Shown here piece after piece: positions 1 to 5,089 of a stretch of 5,089 nucleotides of DNA. The notes under the pieces are model-generated. The model was not told the DNA's origin. It was given only the letters and a program-made list of their open reading frames with translations, and searched no databases. Source of the stretch: Chitinophaga pinensis (GTDB lineage: Bacteria > Bacteroidota > Bacteroidia > Chitinophagales > Chitinophagaceae); NCBI GenBank assembly GCA_945872805.1, contig CAMCBE010000173.1, positions 1 to 5,089 on the forward strand, written 5' to 3'. Numbering within the stretch: position 1 is the stretch's first letter; each line of letters begins with the position of its first letter. The position numbers and the translations under genes are program-made.

Positions 1-1
1 T

Positions 2-349
2 TTGTTGGCAGTAAAAAGGGGTAATTATATGCTGCATAAAAAAGTAATGATCACGGCTATGGTGCTTTCTTTCCTATTTTTGGTTTCATATATTTGTCAT
101 CATCTTTTTTCAGATTCAACCTCTTATGGAGGTGATGGTTTTGTGAAAGGGGTATATTATTTTATTTTAATAACGCACATTATACTAGCCGCAATAATTC
201 TGCCATTCATTCTTTTTACTTCTTATAGAGCTTTGATAGCAGAATGGCCTGGGCATCGTAAGCTAGCAAAAATCACTTGGCCTATTTGGTTTTATGTATC
301 TGTTACTGGTGTAGTAGTATATTGGATGATTAGCCCATATTATCTATAG
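2..349 (+). CDS. DUF420 family membrane protein, 5'-truncated by window edge
   Basis: This is an integral membrane protein of the DUF420 family (YozB/CtaM-like). Gram-positive members are needed for maturation of haem-copper terminal oxidases, and in Bacteroidota the gene usually sits with cytochrome c oxidase and SCO genes. The visible 115 residues contain three hydrophobic segments, at about 15-32, 51-73 and 91-112. They also show typical DUF420 features: HKKVM at 12-16, SFLFLVSY at 23-30, a histidine in LITHIILA at 56-63, and the closing PIWFYVSVTGVVVYWM. Full-length members have roughly 60 more N-terminal residues with further membrane spans. The frame is open to the left edge, so the TTG at base 2 is very probably internal and not the true start. 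The conserved histidines (H12, H59, H85) could bind metal or haem, which is inferred. The family call is strong; the oxidase role is inferred from relatives. Confidence 0.85.
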   Translation: MLAVKRGNYMLHKKVMITAMVLSFLFLVSYICHHLFSDSTSYGGDGFVKGVYYFILITHIILAAIILPFILFTSYRALIAEWPGHRKLAKITWPIWFYVSVTGVVVYWMISPYYL

Positions 350-360
350 TAGCTATAGGT
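342..360. other. Small A/T-rich hairpin at convergent gene junction
   Basis: CTATAG (344-349) and CTATAG (353-358) flank a 3-nt loop. An extra wobble pair and an A-T pair extend the stem to about 8 bp. The left arm contains the TAG stop of the DUF420 gene, and the hairpin lies between the two convergent stops (349 and 377). No T-run follows on either strand, so it would be a poor intrinsic terminator. It may block 3' exonucleases or may be chance in A/T-rich DNA. Confidence 0.3.
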
Positions 361-376
361 TCAAAACAGGCAATGC

Positions 377-748
377 TTATGATAATTCTTGTTCTGGATC
401 CCAATACCTTGACTTAAATTCAACAACTTTGTCGTCTATTACTTGTACTCCGTCTTTTTCAAGTAATTCTTGCATCTGTGTTTGGGTAGAAAAATGATTT
501 TTCCCTGTCAGTAATCCGTTTCTATTTACCACACGTTGTGCAGGTATAGCAGGTTTTAAACCATGGGATGCATTCATAGCCCATCCAACCATACGTGATG
601 AAAGTCCGGAACCTAAATATTTTGCTATGCTTCCATAGTTTGTAACCCTTCCTTTGGGTATTTGTCGAACGACATCGAATACATCTTCAAAGAAGTTTCT
701 ATCATTGGGGATTGTAGATTTATCGATTTTGTTCGATTTGGGTTTCAT
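377..748 (-). CDS. Alkyltransferase-like (ATL) protein, MGMT family without catalytic Cys
   Basis: The protein belongs to the O6-alkylguanine-DNA alkyltransferase fold family but is an ATL. ATL proteins bind O6-alkylguanine, flip it out and recruit nucleotide-excision repair instead of removing the alkyl group. Seen here are the helix-turn-helix part FFEDVFDVVRQIPKGRV (19-35), Y38 in the VTNYG position, the arginine finger R52 in SRMVGWAM, and the active-site loop PAQRVVNRNG at 69-78. MGMT has PCHRV there, so Cys is replaced by Ala and His by Gln; ATLs known elsewhere carry Trp or Ala at the Cys site. The C-terminal part (LLTGKNHF, then YWDPEQEL) resembles Bacteroidota MGMT-family members as I remember them, and 123 residues is a normal ATL length. 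The ATG at 748 lies 29 bp inside the DUF5522 gene; the next in-frame ATG would cut into the domain. It is the last gene of the trmB operon. Confidence 0.9.
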   Translation of the reverse strand: MKPKSNKIDKSTIPNDRNFFEDVFDVVRQIPKGRVTNYGSIAKYLGSGLSSRMVGWAMNASHGLKPAIPAQRVVNRNGLLTGKNHFSTQTQMQELLEKDGVQVIDDKVVEFKSRYWDPEQELS

Positions 749-923
749 CCCTTAAGGTCTTTTTAAGTATAGTACGTTTTGGTTCAGGAACATTTATATG
801 ATCGTATGGGCAATTCAGACATCCATTTCCACAGCATTTTCCATTTTCTAAGTGGTATTTTGCAGTCAGCACCATATAGCCTTGTTCGTTGTAATTAAAA
901 TGCTTACCCTCAATTAGTTTCAT
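720..923 (-). CDS. DUF5522 small Cys-cluster protein
   Basis: This 67-residue protein has the DUF5522 signature: EGKHFNYNEQGYMVLTAKYH (5-24), then KCCGNGCLNCPY with cysteines at 30, 31, 35 and 38. The CC-x3-C-x2-CPY arrangement suggests a metal site (zinc or iron-sulfur), but no function is established for the family that I know of. The tail from about residue 45 is charged and probably disordered. It has no signal peptide, so it is expected in the cytoplasm. Its ATG (923-921) lies inside the end of trmB, giving a 14-bp overlap, and its last 29 bp overlap the ATL gene. All three are therefore probably translated from one message with coupling. Sitting between a tRNA methyltransferase and a DNA-damage sensor, it could serve either nucleic-acid process; that is guilt by association only. 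Confidence 0.85.
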   Translation of the reverse strand: MKLIEGKHFNYNEQGYMVLTAKYHLENGKCCGNGCLNCPYDHINVPEPKRTILKKTLRDETQIEQNR

Positions 924-1647
924 AATCTGTCTGTTCTTCAGTGGTTTTTTTCTCTATTAATTTTACCTGTTCTAAAAGCCAGTCATCTTTTGACGTATCA
1001 AGATCATCTATTATTGAAAATTTAAGATAGTGAACCCTGTTGCTTTTTGCTATGTCTAAACTCTCATAATGTGTTCTAATTTGCAGTGCTTTATTCTCTG
1101 CTAATTCCTTGTTTACATCGTTACTGTCTTCATGCAATGTTAACCCATAAGCCTCTATCACTAGTTTTGTGAAGGTGTACAAAACAGGTGAATCAGTTTT
1201 TAGATGTATATAACCCCCCGGGCGTAATATTTGTTTATATTTTCTAAGAAAAATTGGATGTGTCAGCCTATTTTTTGTTTTTGAAATTCTAAGTTGAGGG
1301 TCTGGGAAAGGTAACCATATTTCCTCTACTTCAGCTGGGGCAAAGTAAGTATTAATCATACCGATTTGGGAACGTAGGAATGCGATATGTTCCATTGATT
1401 GCTCAAGTGCCTTCTTTGCTCCAACCCAGATTCTATTTCCTTTAACATCTACTCCTATAAAATTCTTATCTGGATATTGTTGTCCAAGGCCTATGGAATA
1501 TTCTCCTTTCCCACAAGCTAACTCTACTATTATGGGATTTGAATTATTGAAATATTCATGCCATTTTCCTGCAGTCCCCTCAGGGTATTGAAGAACATTC
1601 TTAAACGTTGTAATCTCGGCAAAGCGAATAAGTTTTTTTTGTGCCAT
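910..1647 (-). CDS. trmB: tRNA (guanine(46)-N7)-methyltransferase TrmB
   Basis: TrmB uses S-adenosylmethionine to make m7G at position 46 in the variable loop of tRNAs; it is cytoplasmic. From the ATG at 1647 the protein has 245 residues, close to the usual size. Visible motifs are the SAM-binding VELACGKGEY (41-50) with an acidic residue after strand 2 (FIGVDVKGNR, 63-72), the FPDP loop (114-117) followed by a basic stretch and RLTHP, GGYIHLKTD (144-152), and the late T-x-Y-E motif (THYE, 192-195) that contacts tRNA/SAM in this family. The frame stays open to an ATG at 1731. The 28 extra residues look unlike TrmB, whereas MAQKKLIRFAEITTF matches how Bacteroidota TrmB normally begins, so 1647 was chosen. 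The gene starts the minus-strand operon trmB, DUF5522, ATL. Its stop overlaps the next start by 14 bp. Confidence 0.95.
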   Translation of the reverse strand: MAQKKLIRFAEITTFKNVLQYPEGTAGKWHEYFNNSNPIIVELACGKGEYSIGLGQQYPDKNFIGVDVKGNRIWVGAKKALEQSMEHIAFLRSQIGMINTYFAPAEVEEIWLPFPDPQLRISKTKNRLTHPIFLRKYKQILRPGGYIHLKTDSPVLYTFTKLVIEAYGLTLHEDSNDVNKELAENKALQIRTHYESLDIAKSNRVHYLKFSIIDDLDTSKDDWLLEQVKLIEKKTTEEQTDYETN

Positions 1648-1655
1648 AGTGTATA

Positions 1656-1663
1656 CAAAGTTA
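1656..1663 (-). promoter_or_regulatory. Possible Bacteroidota -7 element for trmB operon
   Basis: The minus strand reads TAACTTTG here, an exact fit to the Bacteroidota -7 consensus TAnnTTTG. No TTTG-like -33 element is seen at the usual spacing upstream. If real, transcription would begin within a few bases of the trmB ATG at 1647, giving a very short or leaderless message and ruling out the longer 1731 start. In A/T-rich DNA such a match is easily chance. Confidence 0.25.
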
Positions 1664-1732
1664 AAACATGAAATGCTATTCCTCTTACTTTTTGTATTTA
1701 TAATAATATATTCTTCCTTGATGATTTGCACG

Positions 1733-1764
1733 TTTTAGTATAGTGTTAATCTGTATTAATTCTG
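1733..1764 (+). promoter_or_regulatory. Weak promoter candidate for the small exported-protein operon
   Basis: TTTT (1733-1736) and TAATTCTG (1757-1764) are each one base off the Bacteroidota -33 (TTTG) and -7 (TAnnTTTG) elements, with a 20-bp spacer in the normal 17-23 range. It would give a leader of roughly 115 nt that contains the left arm of the inverted repeat. The rest of the 1648-1886 gap shows only a relatively G/C-rich patch (about 1811-1857) and an A/T-rich stretch before the ATG. No RNA gene is recognised in it. Confidence 0.25.
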
Positions 1765-1841
1765 TTGTATTCCACTAAGCGATATTTTCAGACTGCTCTA
1801 CTTTCACACTGCAGGAGCCCGTAAGCTGTTGCTATGATTAG

Positions 1842-1857
1842 GCATAACACCCGCCGG
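1842..1857 (+). repeat. Left arm of inverted repeat bracketing the small gene
   Basis: GCATAACACCCGCCGG is the reverse complement of 2202-2217 except for one base (15 of 16 match). A TTA lies just outside both arms, with one extra G on this side (1841). It ends 29 nt before the ATG at 1887, so it lies in the presumed 5' leader. It is clearly more G/C-rich than its surroundings. It does not form a good local hairpin: the best partner is a 4-bp TATG/CATA pairing with 1833-1836. Confidence 0.8.
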
Positions 1858-1886
1858 TCTATTATTTAAATTTAAAAATCATCATT

Positions 1887-2198
1887 ATGAAGAGATTAAT
1901 CATTGTATTGTGTTTTGTAACTACAGGTCTTATGAGCTTAGCCGCAGAGAAGTCTGGAATAAAAAATCATTCCGATTTTTCAATGTTTAGTGATGTTAAT
2001 ACCCATGGGGATCAGCCAGCCCTTGATGTGGAACAGCTTGACAATTGCACTGTAACCCTTAAGGCCTCTGTATTTATGGGATTTTTTTCTATTGAAGTTA
2101 GTTGTAGTGGTACAGGAGCTACTTGTCAAATAGCTACGCAGAGGGCATCTTCTTGCCTTAGTACTGCACTTAATACCGTTAAAAAGAGTGTGACATAA
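1887..2198 (+). CDS. Small exported four-Cys protein, family unknown
   Basis: I do not recognise a family. The 103-residue product starts with a clear Sec signal peptide (MKR, hydrophobic to about residue 18, cleavage near SLA/A at 19-20). This leaves a mature protein of about 83 residues. The first part (21-53) is polar and acidic (DVNTHGDQPALDVEQLDN). The second part holds four cysteines, C54, C73, C80 and C90, in a Ser/Thr/Ala-rich, strand-then-helix-like pattern (CTVTLKASVFMGFFSIEVSC, then a probable helix to the end). An even number of cysteines after export suggests two disulfides. There is no lipobox, so it should be periplasmic or secreted. The ATG follows an A/T-rich leader without Shine-Dalgarno, typical of the phylum. 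It is the first gene before the GLPGLI and receptor genes and is bracketed by the inverted repeat, so it may be made in larger amounts than they are. A cargo, ligand or toxin-like role is conceivable but unproven. Confidence 0.75.
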   Translation: MKRLIIVLCFVTTGLMSLAAEKSGIKNHSDFSMFSDVNTHGDQPALDVEQLDNCTVTLKASVFMGFFSIEVSCSGTGATCQIATQRASSCLSTALNTVKKSVT

Positions 2199-2201
2199 AA
2201 T

Positions 2202-2217
2202 CCGTCGGGTGTTATGC
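2202..2217 (-). repeat. Right arm of inverted repeat bracketing the small gene
   Basis: CCGTCGGGTGTTATGC is the partner of 1842-1857, with one mismatch (C1854 against T2205). It begins 3 nt after the TAA of the small gene and ends 27 nt before the GLPGLI ATG. It is followed by CTAA-like sequence and six Ts (2221-2226), which resembles the 3' half of an intrinsic terminator. The only local pairing partner is a weak 5-bp CATAA/TTATG stem (2194-2198 with 2212-2216). In RNA, the strong partner lies 344 nt upstream. Confidence 0.8.
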
Positions 2218-2244
2218 TAATTTTTTATTCTTAACTATATATTT

Positions 2245-3000
2245 ATGAAATATATCTTGTTTTTTATTTTTAGTACAATTTCGATCATCATACGTGCACA
2301 AGAAAATCATAAGGCCTATGTTGTTCGTTATCACGGAAATTTTAATTCTTTATTTGAGCGTAGTGAGAATAGCAGAAAAGTAATTGCAACATTGCTTATT
2401 GAAGGTGATCAATCTTTATTCACCATGAAAGAAAATGGGGATGAGGTAGTAGACCCTTCCAATATCTCAATAAATCTTTCTCCCGATAGTTTATTTACAG
2501 TATATAAGGATCTTGAATCCAATTCACTTGTATTCGATTTTATGGATTTAAATCAACATCCATTATATTATGCAGACACCCTTCATCCAATGGAATGGAA
2601 AATCAAGGATGAAGAAAAAACTATTCATGGGGTCTTATGCAAATTTGCAACAACATATTTTAAAGGCAGAAATTATAATGCCTGGTTTGCTCCATCCATT
2701 TCTATTTCAAATGGTCCGTGGAAGTTAGGAGGGTTACCCGGATTAATATTGGAGGCGTATGATGATGAGCGTCAGTGGCAACTCACTTTTGACTCGATGG
2801 TACAGTGTGAACCCATAAATTTCACTCGATATGATCGAATTATTTCAAATGGTATTAAAGGCTATGATGGGTTTACAGACTATTTAAAAAAAATGCATAA
2901 TAGACTCCAACATGCATTTTCTGCTCAATCAACAGGTGACTGCCTGACCTGTGATACTAAATCGGTTGTCAAATTATATTCCTGGGAAAAAATTAACTGA
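2245..3000 (+). CDS. GLPGLI family exported protein
   Basis: This is a member of the Bacteroidota GLPGLI family (TIGR01200), exported proteins of unknown biochemical role that are often encoded beside TonB-dependent receptors of the type that follows here. A signal peptide covers residues 1-19, with cleavage likely after RAQ. The conserved core is complete: a strand-rich N-terminal half, GVLCKFATTYFKGRNYNAWF (129-148), GPWKLGGLPGLILEA with the name motif at 163-168, and a following W-x-L-x-F strand. The total of 251 residues is normal. Mature cysteines are C132, C188 and a C-terminal CxxC (C233, C236, in GDCLTCDT); I do not know the CxxC as a family feature. The gene starts 46 bp after the small Cys gene and stops 1 bp before the receptor ATG, so the two are almost certainly co-translated. 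It probably acts in the periplasm or at the outer membrane together with the receptor. Confidence 0.92.
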   Translation: MKYILFFIFSTISIIIRAQENHKAYVVRYHGNFNSLFERSENSRKVIATLLIEGDQSLFTMKENGDEVVDPSNISINLSPDSLFTVYKDLESNSLVFDFMDLNQHPLYYADTLHPMEWKIKDEEKTIHGVLCKFATTYFKGRNYNAWFAPSISISNGPWKLGGLPGLILEAYDDERQWQLTFDSMVQCEPINFTRYDRIISNGIKGYDGFTDYLKKMHNRLQHAFSAQSTGDCLTCDTKSVVKLYSWEKIN

Positions 3001-3001
3001 T

Positions 3002-5089
3002 ATGCTGCATGGCTATATGTTCATCCTGCTGAATGTAATTAGGTCTTGGGGGCCTATAATTGAGCAAAAAGGAAATGAATTTTACACAAATCTCGATTCT
3101 ATGATTTATGTCACTAAAGATACAATAAGGCCCACTCCTTATATTATTAAGTCTTTGAAAGAAGTTAAGCTAATTGCTCCAAAAATTCCATATGAATTAA
3201 GTGGAGATACAATGACTTATGATGTGAATAAATACAAATCTATCGAAACGCTGAAAATTGAGGATATTTTAAAAAAAATAGACGGATTTTCAGTAGACCC
3301 AACTGGTAAAATATCCTTTCTTGGAAAGGAAATTAGGAAAATATACTTGGATGGAGATGACATAGCCGGAAGTCAGTATACGGTATTGTCCAAAGTTATT
3401 CAGGCAAATTCTGTTTCTAAAATTCAACTTATTAATAATTATTCTGAAAACCGGTTGCTCAAAGAATTTACTTCCACATCAGATTTAGCATTAAACTTGA
3501 GGATGAGTAATAATGTCAAGAATCGGGTGAACGCAAATCTAAAGGCCGATTATTCAATAAAAAAATACGGAGAATTAGATGTTTCACAACTGTCAATGTA
3601 TAAAAATATTAAGGCGGTTTCCTCTATCACTGCTAATAGTATCGGTAAGGGGAAAATTAATCAGTTTAATAACCTCATGAACTCATCAGATGAAAAAAGT
3701 TCATCAGAGAATAAGTTTAATCTAATTAATCATTTTATTCATCCTGGTAAAATTACACCACCATACCTGAAGCAGACATATACTCATTTTAATAATGACC
3801 AACAATTGTCAACTTATTGCACTATTAGGCCAACTAAGAAAAGTCATCTCCGAGTATTAGGGGCTAGCAATAACCTGAAATTATTATTGCAAGACTTCTC
3901 AACTCAAACTATAAAGTCGATACAAAATATATGGTATTTAGAGTCTAGTCTCAATACCAAGGATTATTCAAAATCAGTTGAATATGCTATGGAATATAAT
4001 CTTGATAACACCCGAAATAGAATATTAACCTACAAGGTTTATTTGAAGAATATTCGGAATATCACTCACTATAGTGAAACACGATTAACGAACTTGTTGG
4101 ACACAATTAATCAAAAAATGATTTTAGGAGATAAAGATTATCATGTTGTTTTAAATGAAACATTTAAAATACGGCGAAAACATATTCTCAGTATTGAATA
4201 TAATTTCGGAAAACAAAATAATACTAATAGTCAATATGTAAAATCAACTTTACCTGAAAAAATAATTTACTCTAAGGTCATTATGTCATCCTATCGACAG
4301 AATTATGTAAATAGAGTTTATACTCATTATTTTAATATGTATTTATTAAGTAAGACAAAATATGGCAGCTTAACCTATGGATTCATTTTAAATAAATTAA
4401 ATTCAAACTCAGGTAATAGAATATATAATAATATAATTCAAAATGATACACCACTGATCAATATCCCTTACCAATACAAAATAATAAATTCATCATTTTA
4501 CGCTAATCTCTTATTACAGAAGTATAAGTACTTCACCTACTCATTATATTCTTCTGTAGGGAATTCAAATTCATCCATCTCCTCTTCAGCGAAATCAAAT
4601 TCCTTAATATATAATTATCACATGACATTTTCTTATAAGAGAAGCCCATTGAGTATTTTGTCTTTAGAAATACTTAGTAAAAATACTGGAAATGATTTGT
4701 ATACTAATTTTCCCTATCCTATATTAAGTGGAATATCTTCTATCTTATATGGGAATAATAATATAAGTATAGGTAAAGTCGTATACATTATTGCACAATA
4801 TAATTATACAAACCTATATAGGGCATTTTCGTTCTCATCTTCGATTTCAGGAATCCATTCGTCTGGCGACAATTTCTTATCAAGTAATTTCAACCCCAAT
4901 AATACTATCTTAACGTTCTTCAAAAATTCTGCTACAAATCAGTTGTCAGTATTTTGTAAAATGGATAAATACGTTCATCCACTTAAGCTAAAGTTTACCT
5001 ATATAATTCAATTTAATAGTTCCCAAACGCCGAATTTAATTGATGGAATAACTGATAATTCATCTATGTATAACACTACCAATACTATT
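3002..5089 (+). CDS. TonB-dependent-receptor-like outer-membrane barrel, lacks CarboxypepD-like domain; 3'-partial
   Basis: The frame is open from the ATG at 3002 to the window edge (696 codons, no stop). Residues 52-166 match the plug region of the receptor type that accompanies GLPGLI proteins: LKEVKLIAP (52-60), GDTMTYDVNKYK (68-79), IEDILKKIDGFSVDPTGKI (86-104), GKEIRKIYLDGDD (108-120), INNYSENRLLKEF (144-156) and LALNL (162-166). The remainder is Asn/Ser/Tyr-rich with alternating polar and hydrophobic residues, as expected for barrel strands. Relatives usually start with a signal peptide and a beta-sandwich carboxypeptidase-regulatory-like domain of about 80-90 residues. Here only about 50 residues precede the plug. 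The start, MLHGYMFILLNVIRSW, has a short hydrophobic run but no basic n-region and no clear cleavage site. ATG 3017, or GTG 2951 inside the GLPGLI gene, are possible alternative starts; in-frame stop TGA at 2945-2947 limits any extension. The likely role is TonB-linked uptake or surface handling of an unknown ligand. Confidence 0.85.
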   Translation, partial: MLHGYMFILLNVIRSWGPIIEQKGNEFYTNLDSMIYVTKDTIRPTPYIIKSLKEVKLIAPKIPYELSGDTMTYDVNKYKSIETLKIEDILKKIDGFSVDPTGKISFLGKEIRKIYLDGDDIAGSQYTVLSKVIQANSVSKIQLINNYSENRLLKEFTSTSDLALNLRMSNNVKNRVNANLKADYSIKKYGELDVSQLSMYKNIKAVSSITANSIGKGKINQFNNLMNSSDEKSSSENKFNLINHFIHPGKITPPYLKQTYTHFNNDQQLSTYCTIRPTKKSHLRVLGASNNLKLLLQDFSTQTIKSIQNIWYLESSLNTKDYSKSVEYAMEYNLDNTRNRILTYKVYLKNIRNITHYSETRLTNLLDTINQKMILGDKDYHVVLNETFKIRRKHILSIEYNFGKQNNTNSQYVKSTLPEKIIYSKVIMSSYRQNYVNRVYTHYFNMYLLSKTKYGSLTYGFILNKLNSNSGNRIYNNIIQNDTPLINIPYQYKIINSSFYANLLLQKYKYFTYSLYSSVGNSNSSISSSAKSNSLIYNYHMTFSYKRSPLSILSLEILSKNTGNDLYTNFPYPILSGISSILYGNNNISIGKVVYIIAQYNYTNLYRAFSFSSSISGIHSSGDNFLSSNFNPNNTILTFFKNSATNQLSVFCKMDKYVHPLKLKFTYIIQFNSSQTPNLIDGITDNSSMYNTTNTI

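Noticed and set aside
2..10. TTG at base 2 as a genuine start of the DUF420 gene
   Set aside because: The frame is open to the window edge and DUF420 proteins have more N-terminal membrane spans, so this is an edge truncation.
1648..1731. Longer trmB start at 1731 adding 28 residues
   Set aside because: The added residues do not resemble TrmB, whereas the ATG at 1647 gives the usual N-terminus and length.
1838..2220. Insertion sequence or MITE defined by the inverted repeats
   Set aside because: There is no transposase, no target-site duplication outside the arms, and the enclosed gene looks like a normal operon member. The repeat itself is kept as a finding with other explanations.
2941..3001. 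Frameshift hiding a longer N-terminus of the receptor inside the GLPGLI gene
   Set aside because: The GLPGLI frame is continuous with a normal length, and the upstream bases in the receptor frame (2948-3001) encode nothing like the missing domain.
4540..4620. Ser/Asn-rich near-repeats (AATTCAAATTC-like) in the receptor barrel
   Set aside because: They are imperfect, few and in frame with biased composition, as expected for an A/T-rich barrel gene and not a tandem array.
1..5089. CRISPR array, tRNA, rRNA or known riboswitch
   Set aside because: No regularly spaced repeats, tRNA cloverleaf with its conserved GTTC-type arm, or recognised aptamer was seen on either strand.

Overview
The window looks like a low-GC chromosome segment from a Bacteroidota bacterium. 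The reasons are a GLPGLI-family protein, the NYSEN/LALNL type of TonB-dependent receptor, a DUF5522 protein, and start codons preceded by A/T-rich leaders with no Shine-Dalgarno sequence. The TrmB and alkyltransferase-like sequences feel closest to the Sphingobacteriales/Chitinophagales side of the phylum, but that is an impression from memory and not a search.

Layout. Bases 1-349 (+) hold the 3' part of a DUF420 membrane protein, probably a cytochrome-oxidase assembly factor whose 5' end lies outside the window. It meets, tail to tail, a compact minus-strand housekeeping operon, transcribed from about 1647 down to 377: trmB (tRNA m7G46 methyltransferase), a 67-residue DUF5522 Cys-cluster protein, and an alkyltransferase-like (MGMT-family) protein. 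These three overlap by 14 and 29 bp. A 239-bp divergent intergenic region (1648-1886) follows.

The right-hand part (1887-5089, +) is the accessory-looking section. It contains a small exported protein with four cysteines in its mature part (no family recognised), a GLPGLI-family exported protein, and, one base after its stop, a TonB-dependent-receptor-like outer-membrane barrel that stays open for 696 codons to the window edge. That barrel gene has a clear plug domain. It lacks the N-terminal carboxypeptidase-regulatory-like domain and any convincing signal peptide, both of which this receptor type normally has.

The most unusual signal is a near-perfect inverted repeat (16 bp, 15 matching) at 1842-1857 and 2202-2217. 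It brackets the small Cys gene exactly. Each arm ends 27-29 nt before a start codon, and the right arm is followed by a T6 run. It could clamp the small gene's mRNA into a closed loop, act as a long-range terminator or attenuator separating the small gene from the GLPGLI/receptor pair, or be a pair of operators or recombination sites. The small exported protein, the GLPGLI protein and the receptor look like one envelope module, with the small protein as possible cargo or ligand. Its function is not known from the sequence.
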